64,000 bases of DNA, taken from positions 1-64,000 of IMG/VR virus record IMGVR_UViG_3300037231_000129, one strand, 5' to 3'. The stretch comes from a virus. Of the stretch, positions 26,907-35,409 are shown in pieces. Both the position numbers and the translations under genes were made by a program. The notes below the pieces were generated by a model. It worked only from the letters and a program-made list of their open reading frames with translations, did not search any database and was not told the origin of the DNA. Numbering within the stretch: position 1 is the stretch's first letter; every line of letters starts with the position of its first letter.

Positions 26907-28766
26907 TTACTTTGCTCCCCCCATGCGGGCTGCGAGGACCTTGGCATGCGCCTCGCCCACCTTCAGCGCAGCCTGGACCTTCGGATGAAGGTGGAGCGGC
27001 ACGACGTTGCTGCCGCCGGCGGGTCCGCCGAAGGGTGGTTTGCCAGCGGCAGGCTTGCCGAAGGCCGGTTTACCGGCGGGCCCACCGTTGTCCGGCACCG
27101 AATTACCGGGCGTCGTCTGGCGCTTGATGTTGAGCGGACCGCCCGCCGTGACGCCAGGCGCTTCCGGTGGCGTCGGCGTTACCCCGAGTGCTTCGAGGAC
27201 CTCGGGTGGCAGCCCATTGAGCGGATCGCCATCCTGGCCGCTGCCGAGCAGCTGCGCGGGGTCCTGGCCGGGCATCATCTCGCCGCCGGATCCCATCATC
27301 GGCATCTGTGGCTGCGGCATCCCGGTCAGGTCCCAGCCGTTGGCGATCGCCTTGATCATCGCTGCCACGCTCATGAACCCAAGCGGCCCGATGCCCTGCA
27401 CCACCGGCCCGATACCCAGCGGCTCGATGCCGCGCTCGCTGCGCATGTCGTCGCGCGAGATGATACCGCCCTCCACCAACGGCAGATCCCGCTTTTCCTT
27501 CTCGGCGGGATCCGTCTTCTTAATGTCGTCCCAGACCATCTCAATGTTTTTGAAGCCGAACCAACGAACAATGATGTCGTCGATGATGTTCTTGACCCAC
27601 ATCATCAGTGGTTGCAGGCCTTCGTCTTGCGACTCCTCGTAGGAACTCTCCGAGGTGGCGCGATTCATCATTCTCACCAACGGAGTTGGTGGCAAACTGA
27701 AACAATATTGGACAATTCTAGCTAGCCATTCGTCGAACTGGTCGGTCAGCGCGGTGTCATTCCTCGTCGGAACGAATTGCACGCCGCCAGGAATGAACTT
27801 CAGCTTGCGGCGGTTGACCGCGTCATTGACCACGGTGTCCCAGTGGTCCTGCCACTCCTGAATGCGTTGGGTGCTCCAGTCGGCCGGCACCTGGGCGATC
27901 GCGTCGGGCACGGTGCCGTCGGTGAAATACCCGAGCTGTGAGGCCTGCCGGCGCATGCCGATATTGGCGGTGACGATGACTTGTTCGACGCAGCTGTAGC
28001 CGTATGCCTTGTGAACACGCGGGTTCCGCGGCGCATAGATCAGTTCGTCGGCCGTGTAGTGGACGGCGCCGAGGCCCTTCAGGTTCTGCACATAGGCCGG
28101 TCCGCTCTCCGGGCGCCGGCCGTCGTAACTCAGGATCGGCTTGATCAGCGCGCCGTCCAGCAGCTCGAGCTTGGCGATCTCGCCGCCAACCGTCTTATGG
28201 CAGTAGATCGTCGCCGCATCGATCGAGAGATGTTCCTCGACCAGCATGCGTACCCAGTCAGCCCAGCTGTGCTGGCCGTCCGGCCGGCGCAGGAAACTCT
28301 CGACCTTCTCGCAATCAGGATCGCTTTTCGGCCGCAGCTGCTGGTTCGCCGGCTTCCGCGGCAACACCGAATAGGTGAGCTTCGACATCTGATCCTTGCG
28401 CGTCTCCATCGCGAGACGGATCAGGTCCCAGCCGCCGACAGACGGATCGCAGATCGCGCGCAAGGTGTCGAAGTCGACCGGCTCGTAGGAGCGGGCGCGC
28501 AGCGTGGCGTTGTAATTGGTCGGGTAATCGAAGCGGCGTCCGATCGCGCCCTGGGCGATCGGCGGCATCGGAATGCCAGGCGGGAAAAACGGTAATTCAC
28601 TTGAGCCAGGACCGGTGGTCATCCCGAGCCATGACCGGACGCCCGACGTCACCTGGCGGATGATGCCGGGATCGATCGGTTGGGCGTTGGCATTGGTGCG
28701 GCTGAGACCCGCTACATTCTGCGGTCGACCGTTGTTCCAGCCGTTGGCGGTGACCGCCTTGGCCAT
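26907..28766 (-). CDS. Phage portal protein
   Basis: 619 residues. The central part fits the HK97-type portal family: FDTLRAICDPSVGGWDLIRL, the ring-stem segment VHYTADELIYAPRNPRVHKA with YGYSCVEQVI, the IQEWQDHWD helix, and LIRMMNRATSESSYEESQDE-like segment near 355 that is typical of the crown-proximal helix. The C-terminal 130 residues are Pro/Gly-rich (MPQPQMPMMGSGGEMMPG) and probably disordered. Portals form the dodecameric DNA gate at one capsid vertex and bind TerL. Gene order TerL then portal agrees, although small genes lie between. Confidence 0.9.
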   Translation of the reverse strand: MAKAVTANGWNNGRPQNVAGLSRTNANAQPIDPGIIRQVTSGVRSWLGMTTGPGSSELPFFPPGIPMPPIAQGAIGRRFDYPTNYNATLRARSYEPVDFDTLRAICDPSVGGWDLIRLAMETRKDQMSKLTYSVLPRKPANQQLRPKSDPDCEKVESFLRRPDGQHSWADWVRMLVEEHLSIDAATIYCHKTVGGEIAKLELLDGALIKPILSYDGRRPESGPAYVQNLKGLGAVHYTADELIYAPRNPRVHKAYGYSCVEQVIVTANIGMRRQASQLGYFTDGTVPDAIAQVPADWSTQRIQEWQDHWDTVVNDAVNRRKLKFIPGGVQFVPTRNDTALTDQFDEWLARIVQYCFSLPPTPLVRMMNRATSESSYEESQDEGLQPLMMWVKNIIDDIIVRWFGFKNIEMVWDDIKKTDPAEKEKRDLPLVEGGIISRDDMRSERGIEPLGIGPVVQGIGPLGFMSVAAMIKAIANGWDLTGMPQPQMPMMGSGGEMMPGQDPAQLLGSGQDGDPLNGLPPEVLEALGVTPTPPEAPGVTAGGPLNIKRQTTPGNSVPDNGGPAGKPAFGKPAAGKPPFGGPAGGSNVVPLHLHPKVQAALKVGEAHAKVLAARMGGAK

Positions 28767-28767
28767 C

Positions 28768-29043
28768 TCAGTCGAGACCCATCAAGGTTGCCACGGTGCC
28801 CATGTGGAGCATGGATAAGGCGTAGGGATAGTAGACGCCGGCGACCACCGGGAAGCTGACCGGCGGGCCGCCACGCATGTCCTTAAAGGTCGCGACGACA
28901 ACGCCGTCGGTGAGGGCGTGGATGCCGCTGGTGTACGGTTGCGGCTTACCGTTGGATTGCATCGGTCCCTGAATGGTCTGGATATCCGACGGGACCAGCA
29001 GGTAGGCGATGGTTCGCCTGGCACTGTAAAGCGGATCGGGCAT
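28768..29043 (-). CDS. Small virion-cluster protein before portal
   Basis: 91 residues, good beta content, ending FPVVAGVYYPYALSMLHMGT. The end pattern (G.YYP....V..TGT) resembles short proteins found next to portal genes in other phages and thought to be structural. ATG 29043 is preceded by GGAG. Confidence 0.65.
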   Translation of the reverse strand: MPDPLYSARRTIAYLLVPSDIQTIQGPMQSNGKPQPYTSGIHALTDGVVVATFKDMRGGPPVSFPVVAGVYYPYALSMLHMGTVATLMGLD

Positions 29044-29058
29044 CTGGATCTCCTGGGG

Positions 29059-29238
29059 TCAGAAACGGCCGCTGCCGAACCCGCCAAACAGCATGAAAAG
29101 CACGATGACCACGACAACGAGGACGAAGCCACCACCCATGTAGTGGGCGCCTCCATAGCCACCGTAGCCTTGGCGATAACTATATGCGCCGCCGCCAAAG
29201 ATCAGGAAAAGCACGACAATCAAAAGGATTACGCCCAT
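29059..29238 (-). CDS. Tiny Gly/Tyr-rich protein with two membrane spans
   Basis: 59 residues from an ATG at 29238 with a GGAGG site. Spans MGVILLIVVLFLIFGGG and FVLVVVVIVLFMLFGG flank a YRQGYGGYGGAHY linker. It recalls DUF3309-type small membrane proteins. Membrane location is clear; function is not. Confidence 0.7.
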   Translation of the reverse strand: MGVILLIVVLFLIFGGGAYSYRQGYGGYGGAHYMGGGFVLVVVVIVLFMLFGGFGSGRF

Positions 29239-29250
29239 GGTCGATCCTCC

Positions 29251-29547
29251 TTAAGGGCCAACACCGTTCTGTGTCATCGCCCAGAGTTCAGCAGCCAGCG
29301 GCTGTGGATCGATTTCGTGTTCAGACCACCATTGAGCCTCGTCGCCTGCTGCTTCGATTATGAGATGATGCGCCCGACAGACCGGCACCGTCCACTGATC
29401 TCCCGATTTCAGGCTGCGCGCGCGGAGTTGTGCGAACTTCAAGTGGTGCGGATCACATGGTTGGCGCCCACAAATGATACAGCGTAGTGTGCTGACGAAC
29501 GTCAGGTGTGCTCTGGACCGGTGGCGCTCGGGATGCGGAGGGATCAT
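29251..29547 (-). CDS. HNH-like / DUF968-type putative nuclease
   Basis: 98 residues (ATG 29547). The pattern RCIICGRQPCDPHHLKFAQ, SGDQWTVPVCRAHH and GDEAQWWSEHEID fits the DUF968/HNH-type fold: two zinc-binding CxxC-like pairs and a HH metal centre. Proteins of this kind are DNA nucleases or recombination-associated. Its start codon overlaps head-to-head with that of the plus-strand gene at 29546 (shared CATG). Confidence 0.75.
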   Translation of the reverse strand: MIPPHPERHRSRAHLTFVSTLRCIICGRQPCDPHHLKFAQLRARSLKSGDQWTVPVCRAHHLIIEAAGDEAQWWSEHEIDPQPLAAELWAMTQNGVGP

Positions 29548-29788
29548 GAAAACCGCTGACTGGAACAAAGATGGCTATGACATGCGGGCCTGCTACGACG
29601 AAGAATCCCAGATCCTGATCATGGGGCTCGTGCCGCAGGGACGGCGCAGATTCCCACAAGGCTATGCTTTTCCCCGTTACACTGGACCTGGTGGTCGCTC
29701 GGAGTATGGCATCGACCTGGCGGCCGCCACGGCGATCATCGTCGAGCAGGGCGGAGCCTGGAATGAACAGGGAAGAGAGCCAGCATGA
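29546..29788 (+). CDS. Small hypothetical protein
   Basis: 80 residues; GGAGGG lies four bases before ATG 29546. Aromatic and basic (MRACYDEESQILIMGL; GYAFPRYTGPGGR). It opens a two-gene plus-strand island. No family recognised. Confidence 0.6.
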   Translation: MKTADWNKDGYDMRACYDEESQILIMGLVPQGRRRFPQGYAFPRYTGPGGRSEYGIDLAAATAIIVEQGGAWNEQGREPA

Positions 29789-30258
29789 GCAACGCGCGTG
29801 GACGCATACGGCTGATATCGACGGATGGCACGACGCGATCCGTCAAAGTGCTGGACGCCGCCGGCGACGAGATCAAATGGGGCGAGACAGGGCTCCTGGG
29901 AGTCGAAGTCGAACCGTTGGAACCCAATGGCTTCGTCAACATAAGGCTGGAGCTGAGCCGCGTTGACCTCGATCTCGAGGGGACCGTGTATGTGGCAGGA
30001 AACGACCTCACCCGCGAAGCACTCAGGGTTACCGATGGTGAGGAAGGTCTTCAGCCCCTGCTGCGATACATGAACTCGATTCCAGAGATGATGCCATGGG
30101 ACGACGTGCCGGAAGAATGCCGCATCGTTTTCTGGGGGCGGTGGCGTCTGTCGACGGGCGATAAAACCCCGTTCGACGAGTGGGATGCGGCAAAGGGCGT
30201 CCAGGACAAGGCCAAATACGGCCAGATGCGCGCACAAGCCGCGAAGCCTGATATTTAG
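29785..30258 (+). CDS. Hypothetical protein
   Basis: 157 residues, ATGA overlap. N-terminal beta-rich half (RIRLISTDGTTRSVKVLDAA; NIRLELSRVDLDLEG), C-terminal helical half with WDDVPEE and WGRWRLS. Unknown function. The island ends at the terminator at 30522. The intervening 260 bases are AT-richer and hold no gene. Confidence 0.65.
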   Translation: MSNARGRIRLISTDGTTRSVKVLDAAGDEIKWGETGLLGVEVEPLEPNGFVNIRLELSRVDLDLEGTVYVAGNDLTREALRVTDGEEGLQPLLRYMNSIPEMMPWDDVPEECRIVFWGRWRLSTGDKTPFDEWDAAKGVQDKAKYGQMRAQAAKPDI

Positions 30259-30521
30259 GCGCCGCATCACCCGCTCACCGGCAGTTTCCCGTGTCGCGTA
30301 CATAATTTCAGGAATAATTTGGCGCGGTTTTCGGCGTCGAAATAACCGCAATTTCCGCAGCGCTTTTAGGTGGACATTTAGCCACGCGCCTAATTGGGCC
30401 TCATTTCCGCGCACTTGCGTGTGAAGCGGCACAGGGTCTAAGACCGTCAGCGCTAGAATTCAAAACAGGTCTCCTGAGACGGCGGCCGACCGCATCTGCA
30501 TCCTGCTGTAGGTCGCTCGAG

Positions 30522-30554
30522 AAACGCCGGTTCGGCCTCCCCGACCGGCGTTTT
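30522..30554. terminator. Bidirectional rho-independent terminator
   Basis: AAACGCCGG pairs with CCGGCGTTT across a 14-base loop, with A run before and T run after. It separates convergent genes ending at 30258 (plus) and 30556 (minus). Confidence 0.85.
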
Positions 30555-30555
30555 C

Positions 30556-30804
30556 TCACCAGCGACGATCCCAGACGATCCAATGCACCACCGCGTCAGG
30601 CTGATCGATCGCCGCCCGGCCGACACGCTCCACCGTCAAAACCAGCAGAATATGCGGTTCGCCCGTCTGTTTATGCATGCGGACGCCTCGATTGTTCACG
30701 CCGAGAATGAGATATGCGCCGCGGCCGCGGGCGGAGGCGACGTAGTGCGCGTGCATTGGCATCTCGGCATCAGGCCCATTCCAGCGCATGCGGATCTTCT
30801 TCAT
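30556..30804 (-). CDS. Small hypothetical protein
   Basis: 82 residues from the ATG at 30804 (ATGA overlap). Beta-rich: HAHYVASARGRGAYLILGVN and EPHILLVLTVERVGR. Unknown. Confidence 0.65.
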   Translation of the reverse strand: MKKIRMRWNGPDAEMPMHAHYVASARGRGAYLILGVNNRGVRMHKQTGEPHILLVLTVERVGRAAIDQPDAVVHWIVWDRRW

Positions 30805-31268
30805 GCCTTTGTCTTCAGCGCCCAGTAATCCAGTTTCTGCGACGCCAGCACGCAAAGACCATCGGACATCGGTTCGTAGGTCCTGCACAAGCCCGGCCGG
30901 TGGGCATGGTCGCCGCAGCGGCCCTCGCGGGTCAACACCGGGCACCAGAACAGCCACCGGCCGTCCGGACGCCGCCACAGCGGCATGATCGGGCCGGCAT
31001 TATTTGTCGACGTGCCGTCACCATCGAACGATCGTGCGAGCCTGACATAGACCTCCAGCAGCGTCAGCGGTCGCTCGACCCTTGCGCAATGGGAAAGCGG
31101 CCCCTGTAGCTCCAACCGATCGGAGAAGTCACCCCAGTCCCAGGGCCAATCCGACGACACTGCGGGATGTTCGATGAAATCGAAGGTACTACCGGGCCAG
31201 CTTCCACTGTTGATCATCATGCCGCTGCAGCAGCGGCCGGGAGCATGACATTGGTCGCAAATGGACAT
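30801..31268 (-). CDS. YkgJ-family (UPF0153-like) metal cluster protein
   Basis: 155 residues from ATG 31268, which has a GGAGG site. The N-terminal CDQCHAPGRCC and the distal CPVLTREGRCGDHAHRPGLC form the Cys set of the YkgJ family, thought to bind a zinc or iron-sulfur cluster; the HRPGLCRTYEP ending is characteristic. Its biochemical role is unknown even in the family. Confidence 0.8.
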   Translation of the reverse strand: MSICDQCHAPGRCCSGMMINSGSWPGSTFDFIEHPAVSSDWPWDWGDFSDRLELQGPLSHCARVERPLTLLEVYVRLARSFDGDGTSTNNAGPIMPLWRRPDGRWLFWCPVLTREGRCGDHAHRPGLCRTYEPMSDGLCVLASQKLDYWALKTKA

Positions 31269-31289
31269 CGGCCGGCCTCCAAAGATTTT

Positions 31290-31319
31290 TTCACAGAAAA
31301 ACCGAAGAGTGCCTATAAA
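31290..31319 (+). promoter_or_regulatory. Sigma70-like promoter
   Basis: TTCACA (31290-31295) and TATAAA (31314-31319) with an 18-base spacer, 31 bases before the ATG at 31351 and in an AT-rich gap between divergent genes. Confidence 0.55.
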
Positions 31320-31350
31320 CGGAGCACTTTTAACACAAAGAAACATTCGT

Positions 31351-32169
31351 ATGCCCGTCGCAACCAGGCGATCCGAGCGTTATGACCAGCAGGCCAACAT
31401 CCCCAGTCCCGATCCCTCGCTACGAACGACCGAGGAATTGCGACATGGGCTGAACTCGCTTCGCGAGCTGGTCGAAACACGATTTACCGCTATGGACAAG
31501 GCTTCGGTTTTGTTCAACGAGAACCTGAGTCGAACCCCGACCGAAATCGATAAGCAAGTCACTCATCTACGATCACTACTTGAGAGCCGCATTTCCACCG
31601 TTGACCATTTGATCAAGCTGATCACTGACGACGTAAAACAGTTTCCCGCTGAAATCGGCCGCTTCGTGGAAAACTTGCGGCAGTTGCACGATGAGAAATT
31701 CACCAGCATCCAGACCCAGTTTCTAGAGCGTGACGTACGAGCCACGGCCAGCGAAGACGCCGCGAAGATCGCGGTGAACGCCGCGTTGCAGGCGCAGAAA
31801 GAAGCCGCCGCAGCGCAGAATCAGGCTAACTCCGAGGCGATCACCAAGAGCGAAGCGGCGACCGCCAAGCAGATCGACGCCATTCAGGCGCTCATCACCA
31901 CCAACAACAAAGCGAACGACGAGAAAATCGGCTCGGTGCTGACGCTGATCGCCGCCAACAACAAGGCGATCGATGAAAAGATCGCTTTGCTCAATGCTCG
32001 GCAGAATATTGGCGAAGGGGGCACCAGCGCTCGTTCGACCCAGAACACCATGATGATCGCGGTGATCGCCGTGCTGGTCTCGATCGTGGTCGGTGGATTT
32101 GCGATCATGCACAGCGGCAACACCATTCCGACTGCGATGCCCGCCTACAACATGACCAACCCGCACTGA
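31351..32169 (+). CDS. Coiled-coil protein with C-terminal membrane anchor
   Basis: 272 residues from ATG 31351; an in-frame upstream start at 31261 would place the gene over the promoter and lacks a ribosome site. Long heptad-rich region with repeated units (VETRFTAMDKASVLFNENLS, THLRSLLESRISTVDHL, LITTNNKANDEKIG and LIAANNKAIDEKIA), then the membrane span MMIAVIAVLVSIVVGGFAIM near the C-terminus. I recognise this as a widespread phage family of unknown function. It is alone in its plus-strand island with its own promoter. Confidence 0.8.
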   Translation: MPVATRRSERYDQQANIPSPDPSLRTTEELRHGLNSLRELVETRFTAMDKASVLFNENLSRTPTEIDKQVTHLRSLLESRISTVDHLIKLITDDVKQFPAEIGRFVENLRQLHDEKFTSIQTQFLERDVRATASEDAAKIAVNAALQAQKEAAAAQNQANSEAITKSEAATAKQIDAIQALITTNNKANDEKIGSVLTLIAANNKAIDEKIALLNARQNIGEGGTSARSTQNTMMIAVIAVLVSIVVGGFAIMHSGNTIPTAMPAYNMTNPH

Positions 32170-32171
32170 CA

Positions 32172-32690
32172 TCAGGCGGCTTTCCGCTTCCTGGCCGTTC
32201 CCCAAAATGCGTCGGCCGACCCGTACCGCAGAATACTCGCTCGAGCTGCAATGTGCGGGTAACGGTATTTGAACTTCGCCTCCTGGCTGATTGCGAATTT
32301 CCGGATATCCTCGGCTTCCTCTTGCAGAATCGCGGCCTTCACAAAGGCGATGATGCGCTTAGAGGTTTTCTTCCTCGGCGTGTTGCGTGCGACAAAAGCG
32401 GCGATCGGCACCGGATCAAAGGTCACCGTGATTTCGTGCAGGGTCCGCCGGATCTCCTGTGGCAATGCGTCGAAGCGCCGGAAAACACTGCGATGGGTGA
32501 CCTGGAGCGTCGTCCACTGGTCGCCGGTATCGAAGCCCGGTTCCGGTGGCCCCTCGACGATCGCCGGCAGCGCCAGCAGAAGCTGGCGGCGCTGCACCAA
32601 GGACAATTGCCGCTTGCGACGTCCCGGCCGCCTGTGAACAGCGTGGACCCTGGTGATCGCCTTTTCGAAGGCCTCACTCTCGAAGGCCAC
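32172..32690 (-). CDS. Basic hypothetical protein
   Basis: 172 residues, strongly basic, all-alpha outline (RKRQLSLVQRRQLLLALPAI; KRIIAFVKAAILQEEAEDIR). It ends three bases from the convergent coiled-coil gene. A nucleic-acid-binding role would fit the charge; nothing more can be said. Confidence 0.6.
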   Translation of the reverse strand: MAFESEAFEKAITRVHAVHRRPGRRKRQLSLVQRRQLLLALPAIVEGPPEPGFDTGDQWTTLQVTHRSVFRRFDALPQEIRRTLHEITVTFDPVPIAAFVARNTPRKKTSKRIIAFVKAAILQEEAEDIRKFAISQEAKFKYRYPHIAARASILRYGSADAFWGTARKRKAA

Positions 32691-32697
32691 AGGATCC

Positions 32698-32997
32698 TCA
32701 CTCGCGAGCAGGTTTGTAGCCTTTCAGCGTTAGGTGAAACTGACCGCCCATGGTTTGGAGGATCTCCCATTCGAAAGCCTTGGGGATGATTTTCTCCGCG
32801 GCGCCGCGGGTCCAGCACAGCCGCTCTGATTCCGGTCGGCCACCTCGCTCGCCGATACCGCTTTCGTCCTGGACGACTTTCTGGATGTCGTAGGCGAAGG
32901 CCTGCTTCGGATCTTCCATGATCGCGTCGACCACGTCCATCACCTGGCTATGGTATCTTCGCCAGCTGGCGGCGATCGCGTCGTCGTTCATCGGCAT
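32698..32997 (-). CDS. Small hypothetical protein
   Basis: 99 residues, ATG 32997 overlapping the stop of the gene upstream. Acidic helical N-terminus (SQVMDVVDAIMEDPKQAFAY) and a small beta C-terminus. Unknown. Confidence 0.6.
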   Translation of the reverse strand: MPMNDDAIAASWRRYHSQVMDVVDAIMEDPKQAFAYDIQKVVQDESGIGERGGRPESERLCWTRGAAEKIIPKAFEWEILQTMGGQFHLTLKGYKPARE

Positions 32998-33446
32998 CAG
33001 ACGTCCCTCCGTTCCAGGTAATTGTCGAGCATCTCGATGATCTCGGCCTTGGCATATCCCTCGCCGACTTGGTGCGTCTGCGCCAAATCATACACCGCCG
33101 TCTTGAGCCGGGCGATCGTGTTGCGGCGCACACCCTCGGCCAGCGCCGCCACCTGGTCGCTGGTCAGCAGAAACGACGGTGGTTCCCGCGGCGCCGGCGC
33201 ACCGACAAGCCCGAGCAGCTGCAGCCACCGCGCCATCGCCTCCGCCAACTTCGCGATGCCCTGGAACTCGCCGAGGGTGCAAATGGTGCGATAACCGTCG
33301 TCGGCGCGGAACCACACCCGAGTTCGGGTATTGACGAGCTCGGTTTCCTTGATCACCAGGGCGATCGTCCGATCCGAGTTGGTCTTACCGAAGGCGGCGA
33401 TCGGCCCGACGAACAGCTCCTGCAGCGTGATGCCCTGCTCGTTCAT
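32997..33446 (-). CDS. Hypothetical protein
   Basis: 149 residues from ATG 33446 (ATGA overlap). Beta-rich first 80 residues (DRTIALVIKETELVNTRTRV; YRTICTLGEFQGIAKLAEAM), then a helical C-terminus resembling a winged-helix arm (TSDQVAALAEGVRRNTIARL). No family assigned. Confidence 0.6.
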   Translation of the reverse strand: MNEQGITLQELFVGPIAAFGKTNSDRTIALVIKETELVNTRTRVWFRADDGYRTICTLGEFQGIAKLAEAMARWLQLLGLVGAPAPREPPSFLLTSDQVAALAEGVRRNTIARLKTAVYDLAQTHQVGEGYAKAEIIEMLDNYLERRDV

Positions 33447-33886
33447 CGGATGGTGAGCCCTGAACTTGGCGGCTGCTCGGTGGCGCGGAGGCCTGCGATC
33501 TTGCGCATGTCCTCCAGGTGGTAACGTAGCGCGGTGATCTCGGCGCTCCGATCCTTCTCGCCACTGGGCATCATGCCGAGCCGGTGGCCTAAATCGATGA
33601 AGGCCTGGAGAACCTCCAACACGCCGCGACCGCCGCCGGGCTCGTAACCCACTGCTGACAGGAACGGTTCTCGGGCCCACTCGCCCTCTGGTATTGCCTG
33701 CCAGATCGCCGGACAGAGCTCGAGATCCGGCGTGCGTGTCAGAGTACCATCAACCTCCCGGTGATGAGTATTCGGCGGTCGATAGAACACCCGTAGCTCG
33801 AGCCGGCGGGTTTGCATCGGCATCAGGAATGCCGATACCCCGACCTTTGGTTCGTATGGCGATCCAAGCCCAATGGTGAACGACAT
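33443..33886 (-). CDS. Hypothetical protein
   Basis: 147 residues. Mixed fold with a helical end (LRYHLEDMRKIAGLRATEQP). Part of the run of small minus-strand genes between TerL and the coiled-coil island. Confidence 0.6.
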   Translation of the reverse strand: MSFTIGLGSPYEPKVGVSAFLMPMQTRRLELRVFYRPPNTHHREVDGTLTRTPDLELCPAIWQAIPEGEWAREPFLSAVGYEPGGGRGVLEVLQAFIDLGHRLGMMPSGEKDRSAEITALRYHLEDMRKIAGLRATEQPPSSGLTIR

Positions 33887-33898
33887 AGCAGAAGCCTC

Positions 33899-34279
33899 CT
33901 ATTCGTCCGCGTGCACCAGCTTGCGGATCATCGCATCCGTCACCGGCGTTTCGCCGGCCAGATGGAAATCGATGATGTCGGCCACCGCGATCTTGCTGGT
34001 GAATGGCTGCGGTGCGCCCAGCGTCTGCTCCGGCGCCTCGATCTCGAGCACCTGGTTCTCCAGTCGGACCGCCCGGCCAACCGTGATCGTCATCATGCCG
34101 GTCCCCAGGGACTTCAGCGCTGGATCCTTCGCGTCGATCGGTTTCCACCACTTCACGATGATCCAACCCCGTTTCGCTGCCATTTCGGGTATCAGATAGA
34201 GTTTTGCCGCCATATCCGGCGGTGACAACGGCCGCTGGTTGGTGTGAAGCACGGGAGTCCTCGATTTATGCTCGGCCAT
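33899..34279 (-). CDS. Hypothetical protein
   Basis: 126 residues. I choose ATG 34279, eight bases after AGGAAG, over a GTG at 34288 that lies too close to that site. Beta-rich centre (TITVGRAVRLENQVLEIEAP) and a C-terminal helical motif. Unknown. Confidence 0.6.
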   Translation of the reverse strand: MAEHKSRTPVLHTNQRPLSPPDMAAKLYLIPEMAAKRGWIIVKWWKPIDAKDPALKSLGTGMMTITVGRAVRLENQVLEIEAPEQTLGAPQPFTSKIAVADIIDFHLAGETPVTDAMIRKLVHADE

Positions 34280-34284
34280 GACGG

Positions 34285-34578
34285 TCACTTCCTTTGCGGG
34301 TAAAGCGGTTGGATATCGATGATGCAGGCAATCGGGATGATCGTCCTGCGCTGGGGGTTGAGACGCATCTGGATGACGTTCATGCGCACCTCTTCCGGCA
34401 ATCCCGTTGCCCGCCAGACCTCGGTGAAGACGGCGTTCAGATAGGTCACCACGACGGGGCGACGATGCGGGATGGTGAGCCGGAACCGTTCGACCAGTCG
34501 CCGCTGTACGTTCGGCGCGGCGGCCGGCGGCGGCAGCATATCGAGCCTGGCCTGCTCAGGAGTATCAGCCGGGCTCAT
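34285..34578 (-). CDS. Hypothetical protein
   Basis: 97 residues, ATG 34578 inside the end of the preceding gene. Pro-rich start, then LTIPHRRPVVVTYLNAVFTE and a beta tail (RRTIIPIACIIDIQPLYP). Unknown. Confidence 0.6.
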   Translation of the reverse strand: MSPADTPEQARLDMLPPPAAAPNVQRRLVERFRLTIPHRRPVVVTYLNAVFTEVWRATGLPEEVRMNVIQMRLNPQRRTIIPIACIIDIQPLYPQRK

Positions 34579-34942
34579 CAGACCGCTCGCCAGTGAACGT
34601 ACCCGCCTCGATGTCGCCTTTCTCCCGGATGATGCTGGCGAGGTAGCCGACAGCGATGGCGTTGCCGTGTTTGGCCTCCGTGTTCAGTACATCCCAGAGT
34701 TCGATCAAGCACATCCCGCGCAGCTCGTTGTCGCGGTCCGCCGGCAGATTTTTCGCATAGCTCAGCATCTGGCTACGAAAGCGCTGCACGCCGGCCGCCC
34801 GGCGCCAGTCATCCAATTGGGCCGCGGTTTCGCGAAGAATTTCCGCCAACGGCTTATCCCCCAAAACCCGAGCAGCGGTTCGCAAAAAATCTGTCGTCGG
34901 CCACCACGGCTGTGGAAAACGAGATGGGTTCTTGCGCGTCAT
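34565..34942 (-). CDS. Helical hypothetical protein
   Basis: 125 residues, ATGA overlap with the kinase gene. All-helical, containing the conserved-looking PWWPTTDFLRTAARVLGDK and a nucleotide-neutral core (FRSQMLSYAKNLPADRDNEL). Unknown. Confidence 0.6.
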   Translation of the reverse strand: MTRKNPSRFPQPWWPTTDFLRTAARVLGDKPLAEILRETAAQLDDWRRAAGVQRFRSQMLSYAKNLPADRDNELRGMCLIELWDVLNTEAKHGNAIAVGYLASIIREKGDIEAGTFTGERSDEPG

Positions 34943-35409
34943 CGCCAGCTCAGCACGATGCGCGGGAAGAACAGCGCGATCTCGCGCCTAGCCGCGGTGG
35001 CATCCTCCGAGCCATGCGCGACGTTCTCGGCCACCAGGTTGACGTTGCCGTATTCCGCCCGCAGCGTACCTTTGTCGGCGAAGCCTGGATCCGTGGCGCC
35101 CAACACCCCGCGCCACGCTTTCACTGCATCGCGGCCGCCGATCACCATGGCGACCACCGGGCCCGACACGCTGTCGACCAGCTGCGGCCAGTAGCGTTTT
35201 TTCCTGTGCTCGGAGTACAGATCGAGGATCTGCTCGCTGGTGAGCGTCGCCGCCACCGCGGTCATGATGATCAGCTTTTCCCGCAGGATACGAGAGAGCA
35301 CGAGGCCGACCAGATTGGCCCTGACGGCATGGCTTTTGATCAGGGCGAAGGTGGTTTCCAGAGCAGCTTCACCGGCCGGCGGCTGCGGGATAAGCAGGTT
35401 TGGGATCAT
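34939..35409 (-). CDS. ndk: Nucleoside diphosphate kinase
   Basis: 156 residues from ATG 35409 (AAGGAA seven bases before); a TTG at 35430 is unlikely. The family signature is complete: TTFALIKSHAVRANLVG (catalytic-pocket K25), YSEHRKKRYWPQLVD, SGPVVAMVIGGRDAV, GATDPGFADKGTLRAEYG (Arg of the phosphate site) and NVAHGSED with the phosphorylated histidine H132. Length matches cellular NDKs (about 140-155). It moves the gamma phosphate from ATP to dNDPs and would raise dNTP supply for phage DNA synthesis. NDKs are uncommon in phages; this one sits among small unknown genes with no other nucleotide-metabolism gene in the window. Confidence 0.92.
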   Translation of the reverse strand: MIPNLLIPQPPAGEAALETTFALIKSHAVRANLVGLVLSRILREKLIIMTAVAATLTSEQILDLYSEHRKKRYWPQLVDSVSGPVVAMVIGGRDAVKAWRGVLGATDPGFADKGTLRAEYGNVNLVAENVAHGSEDATAARREIALFFPRIVLSWR

